Origin: Helicobacter sp. NHP19-003
GTDB taxonomy: Bacteria > Campylobacterota > Campylobacteria > Campylobacterales > Helicobacteraceae
Assembly: GCF_019703305.1 (NCBI RefSeq)
Contig: NZ_AP024814.1
Coordinates: 124,001-188,000, forward strand
Length of the DNA stretch: 64,000 nucleotides
Direction of reading: 5' to 3'
Of the stretch, positions 1-7,527 are shown one piece after another. The translations under genes were made by a program, and so were the position numbers. A model generated the notes under the pieces. The model did not search any database. It was given only the letters and a program-made list of their open reading frames with translations, and was not told where the DNA came from. Numbering within the stretch: the stretch's first letter is position 1; each line of letters begins with the position of its first letter.

Positions 1-702
1 GAGTCTTTAGTGATAGCCAGTAGTGGCGTGCTCTATCCCTATAAAAAGTTTTTCCAGAATCTACAAACCAAACTCACTAAAGCGCAAAGGAGATTGTCTA
101 AGAAACTAAAAGGTTCTAGTAATAGAAAAAAACAAGCCAAGAAAGTGGCACAAATCCACGCTTCTATCAGGAATAGCAGAGAGGACTACCTACATAAAAT
201 CAGTAATGAGATAACCAATCAATACGATTTGATAGCAGTAGAAACCTTGAAAGTTAGGAATTTGGTCAAAAACCACAAACTAGCTAAGAGCATTGCCAAT
301 GCCAGCTGGTCTAGGCTCATTAGTCTATTAGAATATAAGGCTGGTTGGAAGGGTAAAACCCTTATCAAAATTGACCAATACTTCCCTAGCTCTCAAATCT
401 GCTCGACCTGTGGGAGCAACACAGGTAAAAAGCCACTGCCTATTAGAAATTTTATCTGCCCTTGTTGTCAAACATACCACCACAGAGACCTAAACGCTAG
501 CATCAATATCAGAAACTATGCTTTGGGAATGCTAGATGAGCGACACGCTATCAAGGTAGATAAAACTAGGGTAGGGATTACCCGAAGTTACGCTTGTGGA
601 GATTCCGCTAACGGGGCTGTAACCAAGTATGGCTACATACTGGATACTGCTAGTTATGGATCGTTGAAGCAAGAAGCCCACCCGTCTTTAGCGGGTGGGT
701 GA
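1..702 (+). CDS. tnpB: TnpB, IS605 OrfB-type RNA-guided nuclease (5' end outside window)
   Basis: This is the C-terminal part of a TnpB protein; the frame is open at base 1, so the start and the first RuvC aspartate lie upstream. Counting from the GTG at base 10, the second RuvC acidic residue is E78 in IAVETL. A four-cysteine zinc ribbon follows (C131, C134, C150, C153), and the third RuvC acid is D160 in HHRDLNAS. The C-terminal end (SLKQEAHPSLAGG) is encoded by the right-end hairpin, as is usual for IS605-type tnpB. No frameshift or stop interrupts the visible part. TnpB is not the transposase; it is known as an RNA-guided DNA nuclease that helps retain the element. Confidence 0.9.
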   Translation, partial: ESLVIASSGVLYPYKKFFQNLQTKLTKAQRRLSKKLKGSSNRKKQAKKVAQIHASIRNSREDYLHKISNEITNQYDLIAVETLKVRNLVKNHKLAKSIANASWSRLISLLEYKAGWKGKTLIKIDQYFPSSQICSTCGSNTGKKPLPIRNFICPCCQTYHHRDLNASINIRNYALGMLDERHAIKVDKTRVGITRSYACGDSANGAVTKYGYILDTASYGSLKQEAHPSLAGG

Positions 703-707
703 TTCAC
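1..707 (+). mobile_element. IS605-family element, right end (partial)
   Basis: The window opens inside an IS200/IS605-type element. It carries the tnpB (orfB) gene and ends in an imperfect palindrome typical of these right ends: an 8-bp stem at 677-684 and 692-699 (cccacccg / cgggtggg) with a 7-nt loop. The last TnpB codons run through this hairpin. Downstream of about 705-707 the reading frame of an interrupted Sel1-repeat gene resumes, which fixes the right boundary to within a few bases. In this family the right-end transcript is known to make the guide (omega/re) RNA of TnpB, whose guide would be copied from the flank starting near 708. The left end and any tnpA lie outside the window. 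Confidence 0.85.
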
Positions 708-1023
708 GCTTTATAAACTGATCTTAGCCAATGTAGGGGCGAATAACGGGCATGGATGGTTTTTAACAAATGTGTTGCCTTATGTAGGTGATTTAACCCG
801 CCTCTCAGTTTCGAAGACATTTAATTTGAAAAAATTGCCCGTTGCGATTTTACGCCGACTCCCTTTTATTAAAATTTTGGTGGGTCAAACTCTTTATAAA
901 ATGGGCATGGCTTATAAAATGGGGGTAGGCACAGGCAGAAGCCGCAAAAAGGCAAAGGAATGTTTAAACATGGCTTTTGACTTAGGCAATAAGGAAGCCT
1001 TAAAGGCTATGCGTGATCTTTAA
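708..1023 (+). pseudogene. 3' remnant of a Sel1-repeat protein gene interrupted by IS605
   Basis: An open frame runs from the end of the IS element to a stop at 1023. It reads LYKLILANVGANN..., which aligns with an internal segment of the intact paralogue at 1047-1832 (MYRQIIIESGANG...). It ends in the same terminal repeat, TLYKMGMAYKMGVGTG against TLYQIGMAYQMGIGTG. The fragment lacks its own start and signal peptide; the GTG at 772 is only an internal codon. The 5' part should lie to the left of the IS element outside the window. The downstream paralogue starts 23 bp later with an AAAGGA site, so the two were probably a tandem pair. Confidence 0.8.
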
Positions 1024-1046
1024 ATAATTTAAATAAAAGGATAAAC

Positions 1047-1832
1047 ATGTCGGTTAGTTTACGCAAATGGGCATTGTTATTTGGATTTTTTTGGCTTGTA
1101 TGTACCCCTTTGAGGGCGGTGGGGGGGTATTGGGTAGATAATTCCCTAGGCCAACAAATTGATCAGGGATATGAAGCCCTAAACAAACACCGCGACAAAG
1201 AGGCTTTTGAGCACTTCAAGAAAGCAGATGCAGACGATAATGTTTTAGGCACGGCCTTTTTAGGAGTTTGCTACTTAGAGGGTAGGGGGACAAAGGTGGA
1301 TTATTATCAGGCTAAAACCTATTTTGATTCCGTATGGCGCAGGCTAGAAGCTTGGCGTAAGCAGAAAGGCAATACAGAAGATCTGGCTGCTGGAGGACTT
1401 AGCCCAGTAAAAGCTGCAACTGCTTACATGCTCACTGATTACGGTCTAGCCACCATGGCTCAAAAAGGTCTATGTGTGCCTAAAGACCCAAAGAAAGCCT
1501 TCAAAATGTATAGGCAGATCATTATTGAATCGGGAGCTAATGGGATGGCAACATTTTTGAATCATGGAGGCTTAGGCATCGATCCAATTTCTAATCTCAT
1601 CGTGGGTTCAGCCTTTAAACATGTCATTAATCTTAAACTCTTACAAGTAACAAAATTTAACAAAAACATGGTTGCTAAGGAGTACACTGGCAAGACCCTT
1701 TACCAAATTGGGATGGCTTATCAAATGGGGATTGGCACGGGCAAAAAACGGGGAAAGGCTAAAAAATTCTTAGAAAAAGCCGTGGAGTTTGGCAATGAAG
1801 AGGCGATGCAAGCTCTAGAGGGGTTGGAATGA
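1047..1832 (+). CDS. Secreted Sel1-like repeat protein
   Basis: This 261-residue protein has an N-terminal signal peptide ending near ...TPLRA (about residue 24), so it is probably periplasmic or secreted. The mature part contains degenerate Sel1 repeats, the TPR-like alpha/alpha units of about 36 residues. Visible units are LGVCYLEGRGTKVDYYQAKTY (about residue 67 onward), GLCVPKDPKKAFKMY (mid-protein) and IGMAYQMGIGTG...AKKFLEKA near the C-terminus. Helicobacter carries many such proteins (Hcp family), some cysteine-rich and seen by the host immune system. This one has few cysteines, so it is not a classical Hcp. It follows an IS-disrupted paralogue. Its exact function is unknown. Confidence 0.75.
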   Translation: MSVSLRKWALLFGFFWLVCTPLRAVGGYWVDNSLGQQIDQGYEALNKHRDKEAFEHFKKADADDNVLGTAFLGVCYLEGRGTKVDYYQAKTYFDSVWRRLEAWRKQKGNTEDLAAGGLSPVKAATAYMLTDYGLATMAQKGLCVPKDPKKAFKMYRQIIIESGANGMATFLNHGGLGIDPISNLIVGSAFKHVINLKLLQVTKFNKNMVAKEYTGKTLYQIGMAYQMGIGTGKKRGKAKKFLEKAVEFGNEEAMQALEGLE

Positions 1833-1900
1833 TCCAAAACAAACGATGCCCTTTTAACACCTGATTCTAAGGAGAGCCCATGCACCTTTCATGCAATCTG

Positions 1901-1909
1901 TGTTATCAT
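1901..1909 (+). promoter_or_regulatory. Extended -10 promoter for the gluconolactonase-like gene
   Basis: TG-T-TATCAT fits the extended -10 form common in Helicobacter sigma-80 promoters, and lies about 28 bp before the ATG at 1937. No clear -35 is visible, which is normal in this genus. Confidence 0.4.
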
Positions 1910-1936
1910 AAGGGTTTTAAATGATAAAGGAAAACC

Positions 1937-2938
1937 ATGGCTTTTCAAAAATGGCGGTTTTTGCCTCTAGTCGGACTGTTGTGTGGGCTGTTGCAAGCAC
2001 AAGAAGCCACTTATAAGGTCTATAATAAAGCCTTTAGTGGGCTCGTCAACACCAAAGAACAGCCCCAACTGCTCTACAGCAATGGCAAGTGGCTAGAAGG
2101 CCCGCAGGTCTTGGCAAATGGCGATGTGGCGGTGAGCGATGTACGGGCTAATGAGGCTTTGCTTGTGCAAAGGGATGGCACGCATTTTAAAGTCCGCCCA
2201 TGGTTTACCCCCTCTGGCCCGCAAAATGGGCATGCCCTAGATTGGCAGGGGCGACTACTTGCCACAAATTACGGCAAAGGGGGGATCGAGCGGCTGGAAA
2301 AGGGGCATTGGAAGGTGCTTGTGGACAATTACAATGGGCAAAAGTTCAACAGCCCCAATGATTTAACGATCGACCGTAAAGGGCGCATTTACTTCACCGA
2401 TCCCAAATTTTGGCACGACATGCGCGAACAGGGGGAAGAATATGTCTACCGCTACGACCCCGCCACACATGAGATCAAACGCCTCAACACCCCGCTTTTA
2501 AAAACCCCCAATGGGATCGCCCTAAGTCCTGACAACCAAACCTTATATGTCGCCGACAGTCAGTTGGCGCACGACCCTGAAAACAAAAACCTCAAACACC
2601 AAGTCCTCGCCTACACCATTGACGCCAATGGGGATTTGTCTAACCCGCGTGTCTTTGCCATGATCGAGCCGGGCTTTCCCGATGGCATTAAGGTTGATCC
2701 GCACGGCAATTTATGGGTGGGCAATGGGCATGGAATTTCGGTGTTTAACCCCAAGGGCAAAATGCTAGGCGAAATCATTTTGCCCCAAGTGGTGAGTAAT
2801 CTCGCATTTAGCCTCAGCCCCAAAACCTTGCAAATCTTGCAACAACACCAAGTCTTTGCCGCAGAGGACAGCCCCGCTTTGTTGTTTGTAACCTCAGCCT
2901 CCAATTTGTATGTTTTTAGGCTTGGGGAGGATTTTTAA
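1937..2938 (+). CDS. Secreted SMP-30/gluconolactonase-like beta-propeller protein
   Basis: 333 residues with a signal peptide (cut near ...LLQA/QE, residue 21) and then an SMP-30/gluconolactonase/LRE-type six-bladed propeller. Family signatures are EGPQVLANGDVAVSDV near residue 54, SPNDLTIDRKGRIYFTDPKFW near 140, TPNGIALSPDNQTLYVADS near 190, and DGIKVDPHGNLWVGNGHG near 250. The Glu, Asn and Asp residues in these motifs usually bind the catalytic metal. Family members hydrolyse sugar lactones or related esters; the substrate here is unknown. An AAAGGA site precedes the ATG. The 3' end overlaps the convergent selB gene by 23 bp, so there is no room for an intrinsic terminator. Confidence 0.8.
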   Translation: MAFQKWRFLPLVGLLCGLLQAQEATYKVYNKAFSGLVNTKEQPQLLYSNGKWLEGPQVLANGDVAVSDVRANEALLVQRDGTHFKVRPWFTPSGPQNGHALDWQGRLLATNYGKGGIERLEKGHWKVLVDNYNGQKFNSPNDLTIDRKGRIYFTDPKFWHDMREQGEEYVYRYDPATHEIKRLNTPLLKTPNGIALSPDNQTLYVADSQLAHDPENKNLKHQVLAYTIDANGDLSNPRVFAMIEPGFPDGIKVDPHGNLWVGNGHGISVFNPKGKMLGEIILPQVVSNLAFSLSPKTLQILQQHQVFAAEDSPALLFVTSASNLYVFRLGEDF

Positions 2939-4754
2939 GGGTGCGCCTGCCCTGTTCGTTATGGGTGTAGCCGCGTTTGTCTAGGTATTCTAAGTAGGCG
3001 ATGGCGTATTTACGCGAAAGAATCAGTTTCTCTTTAAGCAGCTGGACATCTAGGTAGCCACTGACGCGCAAAATCTCTAGCATCGAATTTATGGCTTTGT
3101 CTAGGGCACTCTTAGCGACGAAGACATTATGGCACAGCCTATAAATTTTCTTTTGCTGGCATAAGGCTTTTAGGGCGTCATCGCCCATTTGACGATCGGT
3201 GTCTAAATGGTCGTAAAGATTGTAGGGGGCTTCAGGGGTCAAGCCCCCCTCTAAGAGCATTTGGTAGAGCTTATCCTGTAGTTTGTCTTGAAGCTTGTCT
3301 AGCTCTAAATGCGCTAAAAGCCACAAACCCCCCTCTTGTTTTAAAAACCCCTCTTTGGCGAGCGCATGGAAGGCTAAATTTGCCAAATGGTGGCTGATGT
3401 AGCTGTGCTTGGAGTTGAGGCTTTTGGGACTAAGCAAAGCTTGGGGGTTTTTAGCGTAAATGTTTTTGAGAGTGTAGAGCACGCTTTTGAGGGTTTCTTT
3501 GGGGTAAAGCACAAAGTCCTTAGAATCGACTAAAACGCCTTCTAAGGTGTTGGCGATTTCTAGGGCGTGCTGGTGCGTGCAGCCAAAGCGTTGCATGGAA
3601 GAGAGCAGGCCAAAGCCCTTTTTATGCGCCCTGACAAGTAGGCTAAAGGCTGTTTTTAAATCCCTTTGGGCTAGGGCTTTTAATAGGGGCAGTTTCACGG
3701 GTTTTTTGAGCAAGTCTACAATGGGGTTTAAAATTTTTGCCGCCCCCCACACCCGCTGGTTAATGCTGATGATGGCTGTGTCTAAATAGCATGCAAAGAC
3801 GGGTGCGTCTAACACCAAAGTGGCATAGGGGTATTCTAAAATGAGAAGTTTGGCGTTGAGCTTATGTGTACCGATTTGCACGCCCACGCTTTGGTTGTGC
3901 TTCAAGGGGTCTTTATCGTAGGTGCTAAGCTCGATGTCTAATCTGTCAAAGCCGCGCAAATAGCCCTTAGAACTTAAGAGCATGCCCACTTTTAAATCTT
4001 GTGCCTTGACCCCTTGGAGTTGCAAAGCGACTCGCTCGTGCAAGCCTGCCTTTTGCACTTCTTGACCGTGCTGGTGTAAGGTCTTCACCCCCACCACTTG
4101 GTTTAAGGAAGCCACCAAAAGCGAATCGCCCTTGCGCACCATCCCCCCCCACACGCTCCCACTCACCGCCACTCCTCGCCCGGGCAACACAAACACCCGA
4201 TCCACATACAGCCTAAAGAGCTGTTCTAAATCTAAGCCCATTTGGCGTTTTTTAAAAGGGTAGGTGCTTAAAAAGTTCTTTAAGGCTTGGATGCTTTTTA
4301 AATCATAGACACTGCATGCCAACACCCCTAAAATGTCTAAAGGGTAGGGCTTTAGGGCGGCGCAAATGGCCTCTTTGCTCGCTTCAATGTCTTGGCATTT
4401 ATCCGCCTTAGAGAGCACCAAAATACAGGGGATTTTTAATAAAGAAAGCACCAAAGCGTGCTCTAAGCTCTGTTCTTTCACACCCTCGTGTGCATCCACC
4501 ACAAACAACCCCGCGTCAAAGCCAAAACTCCCGCCCACCATGGTAGACACAAGGCTTTTATGCCCGGGCACATCAATAAAGCCTAGCGTGCGTTCTGCAA
4601 TCTTTAAATGGCTGAAGCTTAAATCAATGGTGATCCCTCTCTCTTTTTCATGCACACTGGTGTCGCCCTCAAAACCTGTCAATGCCTTGATGAGCGCGCT
4701 TTTGCCATGGTCGACATGCCCACAAGTGCCTAAGAGAAAATAAGGGGGGATCAC
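2916..4754 (-). CDS. selB: Selenocysteine-specific elongation factor SelB
   Basis: This 612-residue translational GTPase matches SelB in length and layout. It has the P-loop GHVDHGKS (12-19), the switch I Thr in GITID (about 42), DVPGH (61-65) and SKAD (115-118) in place of the usual NKxD. EF-Tu-like beta-barrel domains follow, and a long C-terminal winged-helix region that in the family binds the SECIS hairpin. SelB delivers Sec-tRNA to UGA codons. It starts with GTG in a GTGA overlap with the upstream gene and is the last gene of the leftward rpmE operon. No selA, selD or tRNA-Sec is in this window. Its presence implies a selenoprotein such as formate dehydrogenase elsewhere in the genome. 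Confidence 0.9.
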   Translation of the reverse strand: MIPPYFLLGTCGHVDHGKSALIKALTGFEGDTSVHEKERGITIDLSFSHLKIAERTLGFIDVPGHKSLVSTMVGGSFGFDAGLFVVDAHEGVKEQSLEHALVLSLLKIPCILVLSKADKCQDIEASKEAICAALKPYPLDILGVLACSVYDLKSIQALKNFLSTYPFKKRQMGLDLEQLFRLYVDRVFVLPGRGVAVSGSVWGGMVRKGDSLLVASLNQVVGVKTLHQHGQEVQKAGLHERVALQLQGVKAQDLKVGMLLSSKGYLRGFDRLDIELSTYDKDPLKHNQSVGVQIGTHKLNAKLLILEYPYATLVLDAPVFACYLDTAIISINQRVWGAAKILNPIVDLLKKPVKLPLLKALAQRDLKTAFSLLVRAHKKGFGLLSSMQRFGCTHQHALEIANTLEGVLVDSKDFVLYPKETLKSVLYTLKNIYAKNPQALLSPKSLNSKHSYISHHLANLAFHALAKEGFLKQEGGLWLLAHLELDKLQDKLQDKLYQMLLEGGLTPEAPYNLYDHLDTDRQMGDDALKALCQQKKIYRLCHNVFVAKSALDKAINSMLEILRVSGYLDVQLLKEKLILSRKYAIAYLEYLDKRGYTHNEQGRRTLKNPPQA

Positions 4755-5572
4755 CGCTGTGTGGGTTGCAACAACACTTTAATCCCCCCCTTTAGTACGA
4801 GGGGATTATTCACATCGCTCACCCGTACAAAGCGGACTTTATCGCCAATGTGGAGGCTGATTTTTTCTGTGGGGTTAGGGGCGGCCATGTATTTTAAAAT
4901 GTGTAGTGAAGAGTCGAACAAGCTCACTTGTGGCTGCCACTCTGTGCTGCGGGCAAAGACCACTAAATGCCCCGGACTGGTGATGTCTAACCAATATTCC
5001 CCGCTGATCTCTTTGAGCTCTAGGGCGTGCCCTGTGGGGATTAGAGGTGTGGCGTGGGCTAGGCGGGAGGTTTGCACCCTAAAGGCGTACTTCCACTCTT
5101 TTAAATTCTTGCGCTCCAAATCCACCAAGTCAAAGCCGTATTTGGCAAAGAGTTTAGCCGTGAGCGTGGGGTCTAGGGCGTATTCGGTGCTTAAGCTAAA
5201 AGTTGCGCTGCTGCTGTCTCCTTTGTGGTGCACTTGCAACACACTAAAATAGGCATACCCCATAGAAGAGAGCACGCTTTGGATTGTTTTAAGCAAAAGC
5301 AAGGGGGAGGTTTTGGCCACAAAACGCACCTGCAACAAAGAAGGATGGTTGAACTTCAAGGGCAAGAGCCCATTTTCTTTAAGGGTTGTGAGGACCTTGC
5401 GGATTTGCAACACCCCTTGATCGTAAAAAGCCGCCCGATCTTGAAAAACCCTGTGGATAAAATTTTGGTTCGTTTGGTAGAACGAGCGATCCATGAGGCT
5501 CTTGATTTTAGAATCGAGCGCATCGGCACTTAAAAGGGCGCATAAAACAACGCCTAAGAAAAATATTCTCAC
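4751..5572 (-). CDS. Exported protein of unknown function
   Basis: 273 residues with an N-terminal signal peptide (MRIFFLGVVLCALLSADA), so probably periplasmic. I recognise no enzyme motif. The body looks like a mixed alpha/beta N-terminal half followed by a beta-rich C-terminal half with short hydrophobic strands. It starts with GTG overlapping the stop of the RodZ-like gene (GTGA), and its own TGA overlaps the GTG of selB, so it is co-translated with both. In H. pylori a hypothetical gene lies in the same place downstream of the TrmH-like methylase; this is probably the counterpart. The position after a RodZ-like protein hints at an envelope role, but this is inference. Confidence 0.7.
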   Translation of the reverse strand: MRIFFLGVVLCALLSADALDSKIKSLMDRSFYQTNQNFIHRVFQDRAAFYDQGVLQIRKVLTTLKENGLLPLKFNHPSLLQVRFVAKTSPLLLLKTIQSVLSSMGYAYFSVLQVHHKGDSSSATFSLSTEYALDPTLTAKLFAKYGFDLVDLERKNLKEWKYAFRVQTSRLAHATPLIPTGHALELKEISGEYWLDITSPGHLVVFARSTEWQPQVSLFDSSLHILKYMAAPNPTEKISLHIGDKVRFVRVSDVNNPLVLKGGIKVLLQPTQR

Positions 5573-6060
5573 TGGCTGCGTTCTTTATAGTGGGCTAAGC
5601 TCAAACGGACAAAGCCCCTTTTAGGGGTGTAGAGCAAGCGCACGGGGCGATCTCTGTTGAAGTCTAGGTGTTTGTCCCCTGCCTCAATGGATAAATGCCC
5701 ATTGCCAAAGGCCAAGAGCCAGCTGTGCCCCTGTGTGTCGAAGCTAAAAGGCTCTGTGATGGTTGTTTGGCTTTTGTGCTTGGTTTTTAGATCAATTTGC
5801 TCCATCCACAGATCGCCCTTGGTGGGGGTAATAACAATTTGGGGGTACTCCGTTGCTTTAGGTTTGTTGTCCTTGGCAGGAGGGGTTATTGCCTGCGCTG
5901 TTTCTGTGGTCGTGGGGGGTTGTAGGGGTTTTAGGTTGGGGGCACTCTCTTGCGCTGTTTTAGCAAGGGGGGTCTTTCTGGGTTTCTTTTGCGCTTGTAG
6001 CGGGTGTGGGGGAGTCTTTAGCTTGATTGTCTTTGCTCCCCCTTGTTGAGGTTGTGTCAA
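5569..6060 (-). CDS. C-terminal part of a RodZ-like protein, out of frame with its N-terminal part
   Basis: This frame holds a beta-rich C-terminal domain, from about GDLWMEQIDLKT to LLYTPKRGFVRLSLAHY, resembling the periplasmic domain of RodZ-type proteins. It has no signal or membrane segment of its own. It overlaps the 3' end of the N-terminal ORF by about 100 bp in another frame. Removing one C from the run of six at 5967-5972 (G on the plus strand) joins the two frames into a protein of roughly 430 residues: TM helix, proline-rich linker, then this domain. It is therefore probably not an independent gene. The ATG at 6060 may be used as an internal start, but I see no clear ribosome site. 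Confidence 0.6.
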   Translation of the reverse strand: MTQPQQGGAKTIKLKTPPHPLQAQKKPRKTPLAKTAQESAPNLKPLQPPTTTETAQAITPPAKDNKPKATEYPQIVITPTKGDLWMEQIDLKTKHKSQTTITEPFSFDTQGHSWLLAFGNGHLSIEAGDKHLDFNRDRPVRLLYTPKRGFVRLSLAHYKERSQ

Positions 6061-6856
6061 ACTCTTTGACTTTGGTGTCTGGGGCTGGGCTTGGTTTTTC
6101 CACTTGGACGGTTGTGTCCTCTTGGTCGGGAGCTTTGTGGTGGCTTAAATAAAAGAACACTCCAAGCCCCACAACCAGCACCACCGGTAGCACAAAAAAT
6201 GCTTTGGATTGCTTGGGTTCTGGGGTGGGGGTTTTGGGTTCGCCCACTCTTTTACTGTCTAAAAAGGGAGACGCGTACTCTTGTGTGGGCTCGGGCTCTT
6301 TAGAAACTTTAGACTCTTTTTTAGGTTTTTGCTCTTTGGGCTCTTTAGACTCTTGGGGTTTCTCTGCCCTTTTAGATTCTTTGGGCTCTTTAGGCTCTTT
6401 GGGTTGCTCTTGCCATTGCTCTTTGGGTTGTCCTTTAGGCTGTTCTTGCTCTTGCACTTGCACTTTGGGGGACTCTTGGCTCTCCTGCCTGTCTTGCGGC
6501 TCTGCTTCTCTAGCCCGCCCTTGTTTTATTGCCTCTTGGTGTCCCTCTTGTTTGGAGGACTCTTGCACTTTGGGGGGCTTGGGGAGCTCTTTAGAAAGTC
6601 CACTTTCTTTTTTAGCCCCAAAAAGGTTTTGGTCGTACTCCACAAGCCATTGGCTCAAATCCACGCCATATTCTTTCTCCAAAATCTGCACAAAGCCCAC
6701 GGCGTGTACCCTTTGCACGGAGTCAAAGTCTTTTTCCAAAATGGCTTTGATTTTGGGGTTTGACAGCTTGGTATCTTGCGCAATCGCTGCTGCACCCTTT
6801 TTGGCCAAAAACGCCAAAGTTTCGTTTAATTGCTTGCTTTTTTCTTCTTCGTTCAT
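5960..6856 (-). CDS. RodZ-like bitopic protein with KEPQ-rich cytoplasmic linker (frameshifted 3' end)
   Basis: 298 residues. Residues 10-75 form a helical, HTH-like domain (GAAAIAQDTKLSNPKIKAIL then a second helical half) as in RodZ/helix-turn-helix_25 proteins. A highly charged linker of about 130 residues follows, with repeated KEPKEPKES-type units. A single TM helix lies near residue 225 (AFFVLPVVLVVGLGVFFYL), then a Thr/Pro-rich external stretch. The ORF stops at DPPC just after a C6 run, and the missing periplasmic domain continues in the other frame. RodZ links MreB to the wall synthesis machinery; that role is inferred here from architecture only. The start overlaps the upstream methylase stop (ATGA). 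Confidence 0.65.
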   Translation of the reverse strand: MNEEEKSKQLNETLAFLAKKGAAAIAQDTKLSNPKIKAILEKDFDSVQRVHAVGFVQILEKEYGVDLSQWLVEYDQNLFGAKKESGLSKELPKPPKVQESSKQEGHQEAIKQGRAREAEPQDRQESQESPKVQVQEQEQPKGQPKEQWQEQPKEPKEPKESKRAEKPQESKEPKEQKPKKESKVSKEPEPTQEYASPFLDSKRVGEPKTPTPEPKQSKAFFVLPVVLVVGLGVFFYLSHHKAPDQEDTTVQVEKPSPAPDTKVKEFDTTSTRGSKDNQAKDSPTPATSAKETQKDPPC

Positions 6857-7527
6857 TTCCTTGCCCTATCCATGATAATGGCCCCCGCAACACTCACATT
6901 TAAAGAGTTGCTACCCCCTTGCATGCAAATGTGCAGCAAGCCATCCATTTTTTTAAGAATTTTTGGGCTTAAGCCCTCCCCCTCAGCCCCTAAAAACACC
7001 GCCAAACGGGGCGCAAAGTCCACAAAGCGCACATCTGCGCCCTCTAAATGCGCCCCATAGCACACCACCCCCGCCCCCTTAAGCTCGCAAATGGCATCCA
7101 AAAGATTGGGACACACACAAAAAGGTACACCATAGAGCGCACCCAAACTCGCTCTAACCAAACCCTCATAGGGCAGGGGGCGATCTAAAACAACGCCCTC
7201 AAACCCAAGTGCTGCCACGCTCCGAAACAACGCCCCCACATTGCCTATGTCGCTTAAACCACACAGCACTAATAGGCGATCGTAGGTTTTAAGTGTGGCT
7301 AGTTCGCTCAAAGTGGGGGGGGCGACTTTTGCCAAAAAGCCCTGGTGGTTGCCCCCTTTGGCTAGGGCTTGGGCTTTTTTAAAATCCAAACAGACGATGG
7401 GGGTGTGCGCACTTTTAAGCAGGCTAAAGGTCTTGGAATCTATGTTTTTAGCTAAATAGATTTCTTGGAATTTATTGGGGTGATTTTTAAGCATGTGTAG
7501 GACCACTTGTTTGCCAAAAACGACCAT
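6853..7527 (-). CDS. TrmH/SpoU-family RNA 2'-O-methyltransferase
   Basis: 224 residues of the SPOUT class. The three family motifs are present: NVGALFRSVAALG (motif 1 with the catalytic Arg, about residues 98-110), VFLGAEGEGLSP (motif 2, near 176) and SNSLNVSVAGAIIM (motif 3, near 206), which form the trefoil knot for SAM. The N-terminal 70 residues fit the L30e-like substrate-binding domain of RlmB-type enzymes. The target is probably a ribose in 23S rRNA, but the exact position cannot be told. It starts immediately after the rsmI stop (TAAATG) in the leftward operon. Confidence 0.85.
   Translation of the reverse strand: MVVFGKQVVLHMLKNHPNKFQEIYLAKNIDSKTFSLLKSAHTPIVCLDFKKAQALAKGGNHQGFLAKVAPPTLSELATLKTYDRLLVLCGLSDIGNVGALFRSVAALGFEGVVLDRPLPYEGLVRASLGALYGVPFCVCPNLLDAICELKGAGVVCYGAHLEGADVRFVDFAPRLAVFLGAEGEGLSPKILKKMDGLLHICMQGGSNSLNVSVAGAIIMDRARK

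Noticed and set aside
6204-6875. Long plus-strand ORFs opposite the RodZ-like gene
   Set aside because: Their leucine/cysteine-rich, repetitive products are the antisense reading of the KEPQ linker, and they lack promoters or ribosome sites.
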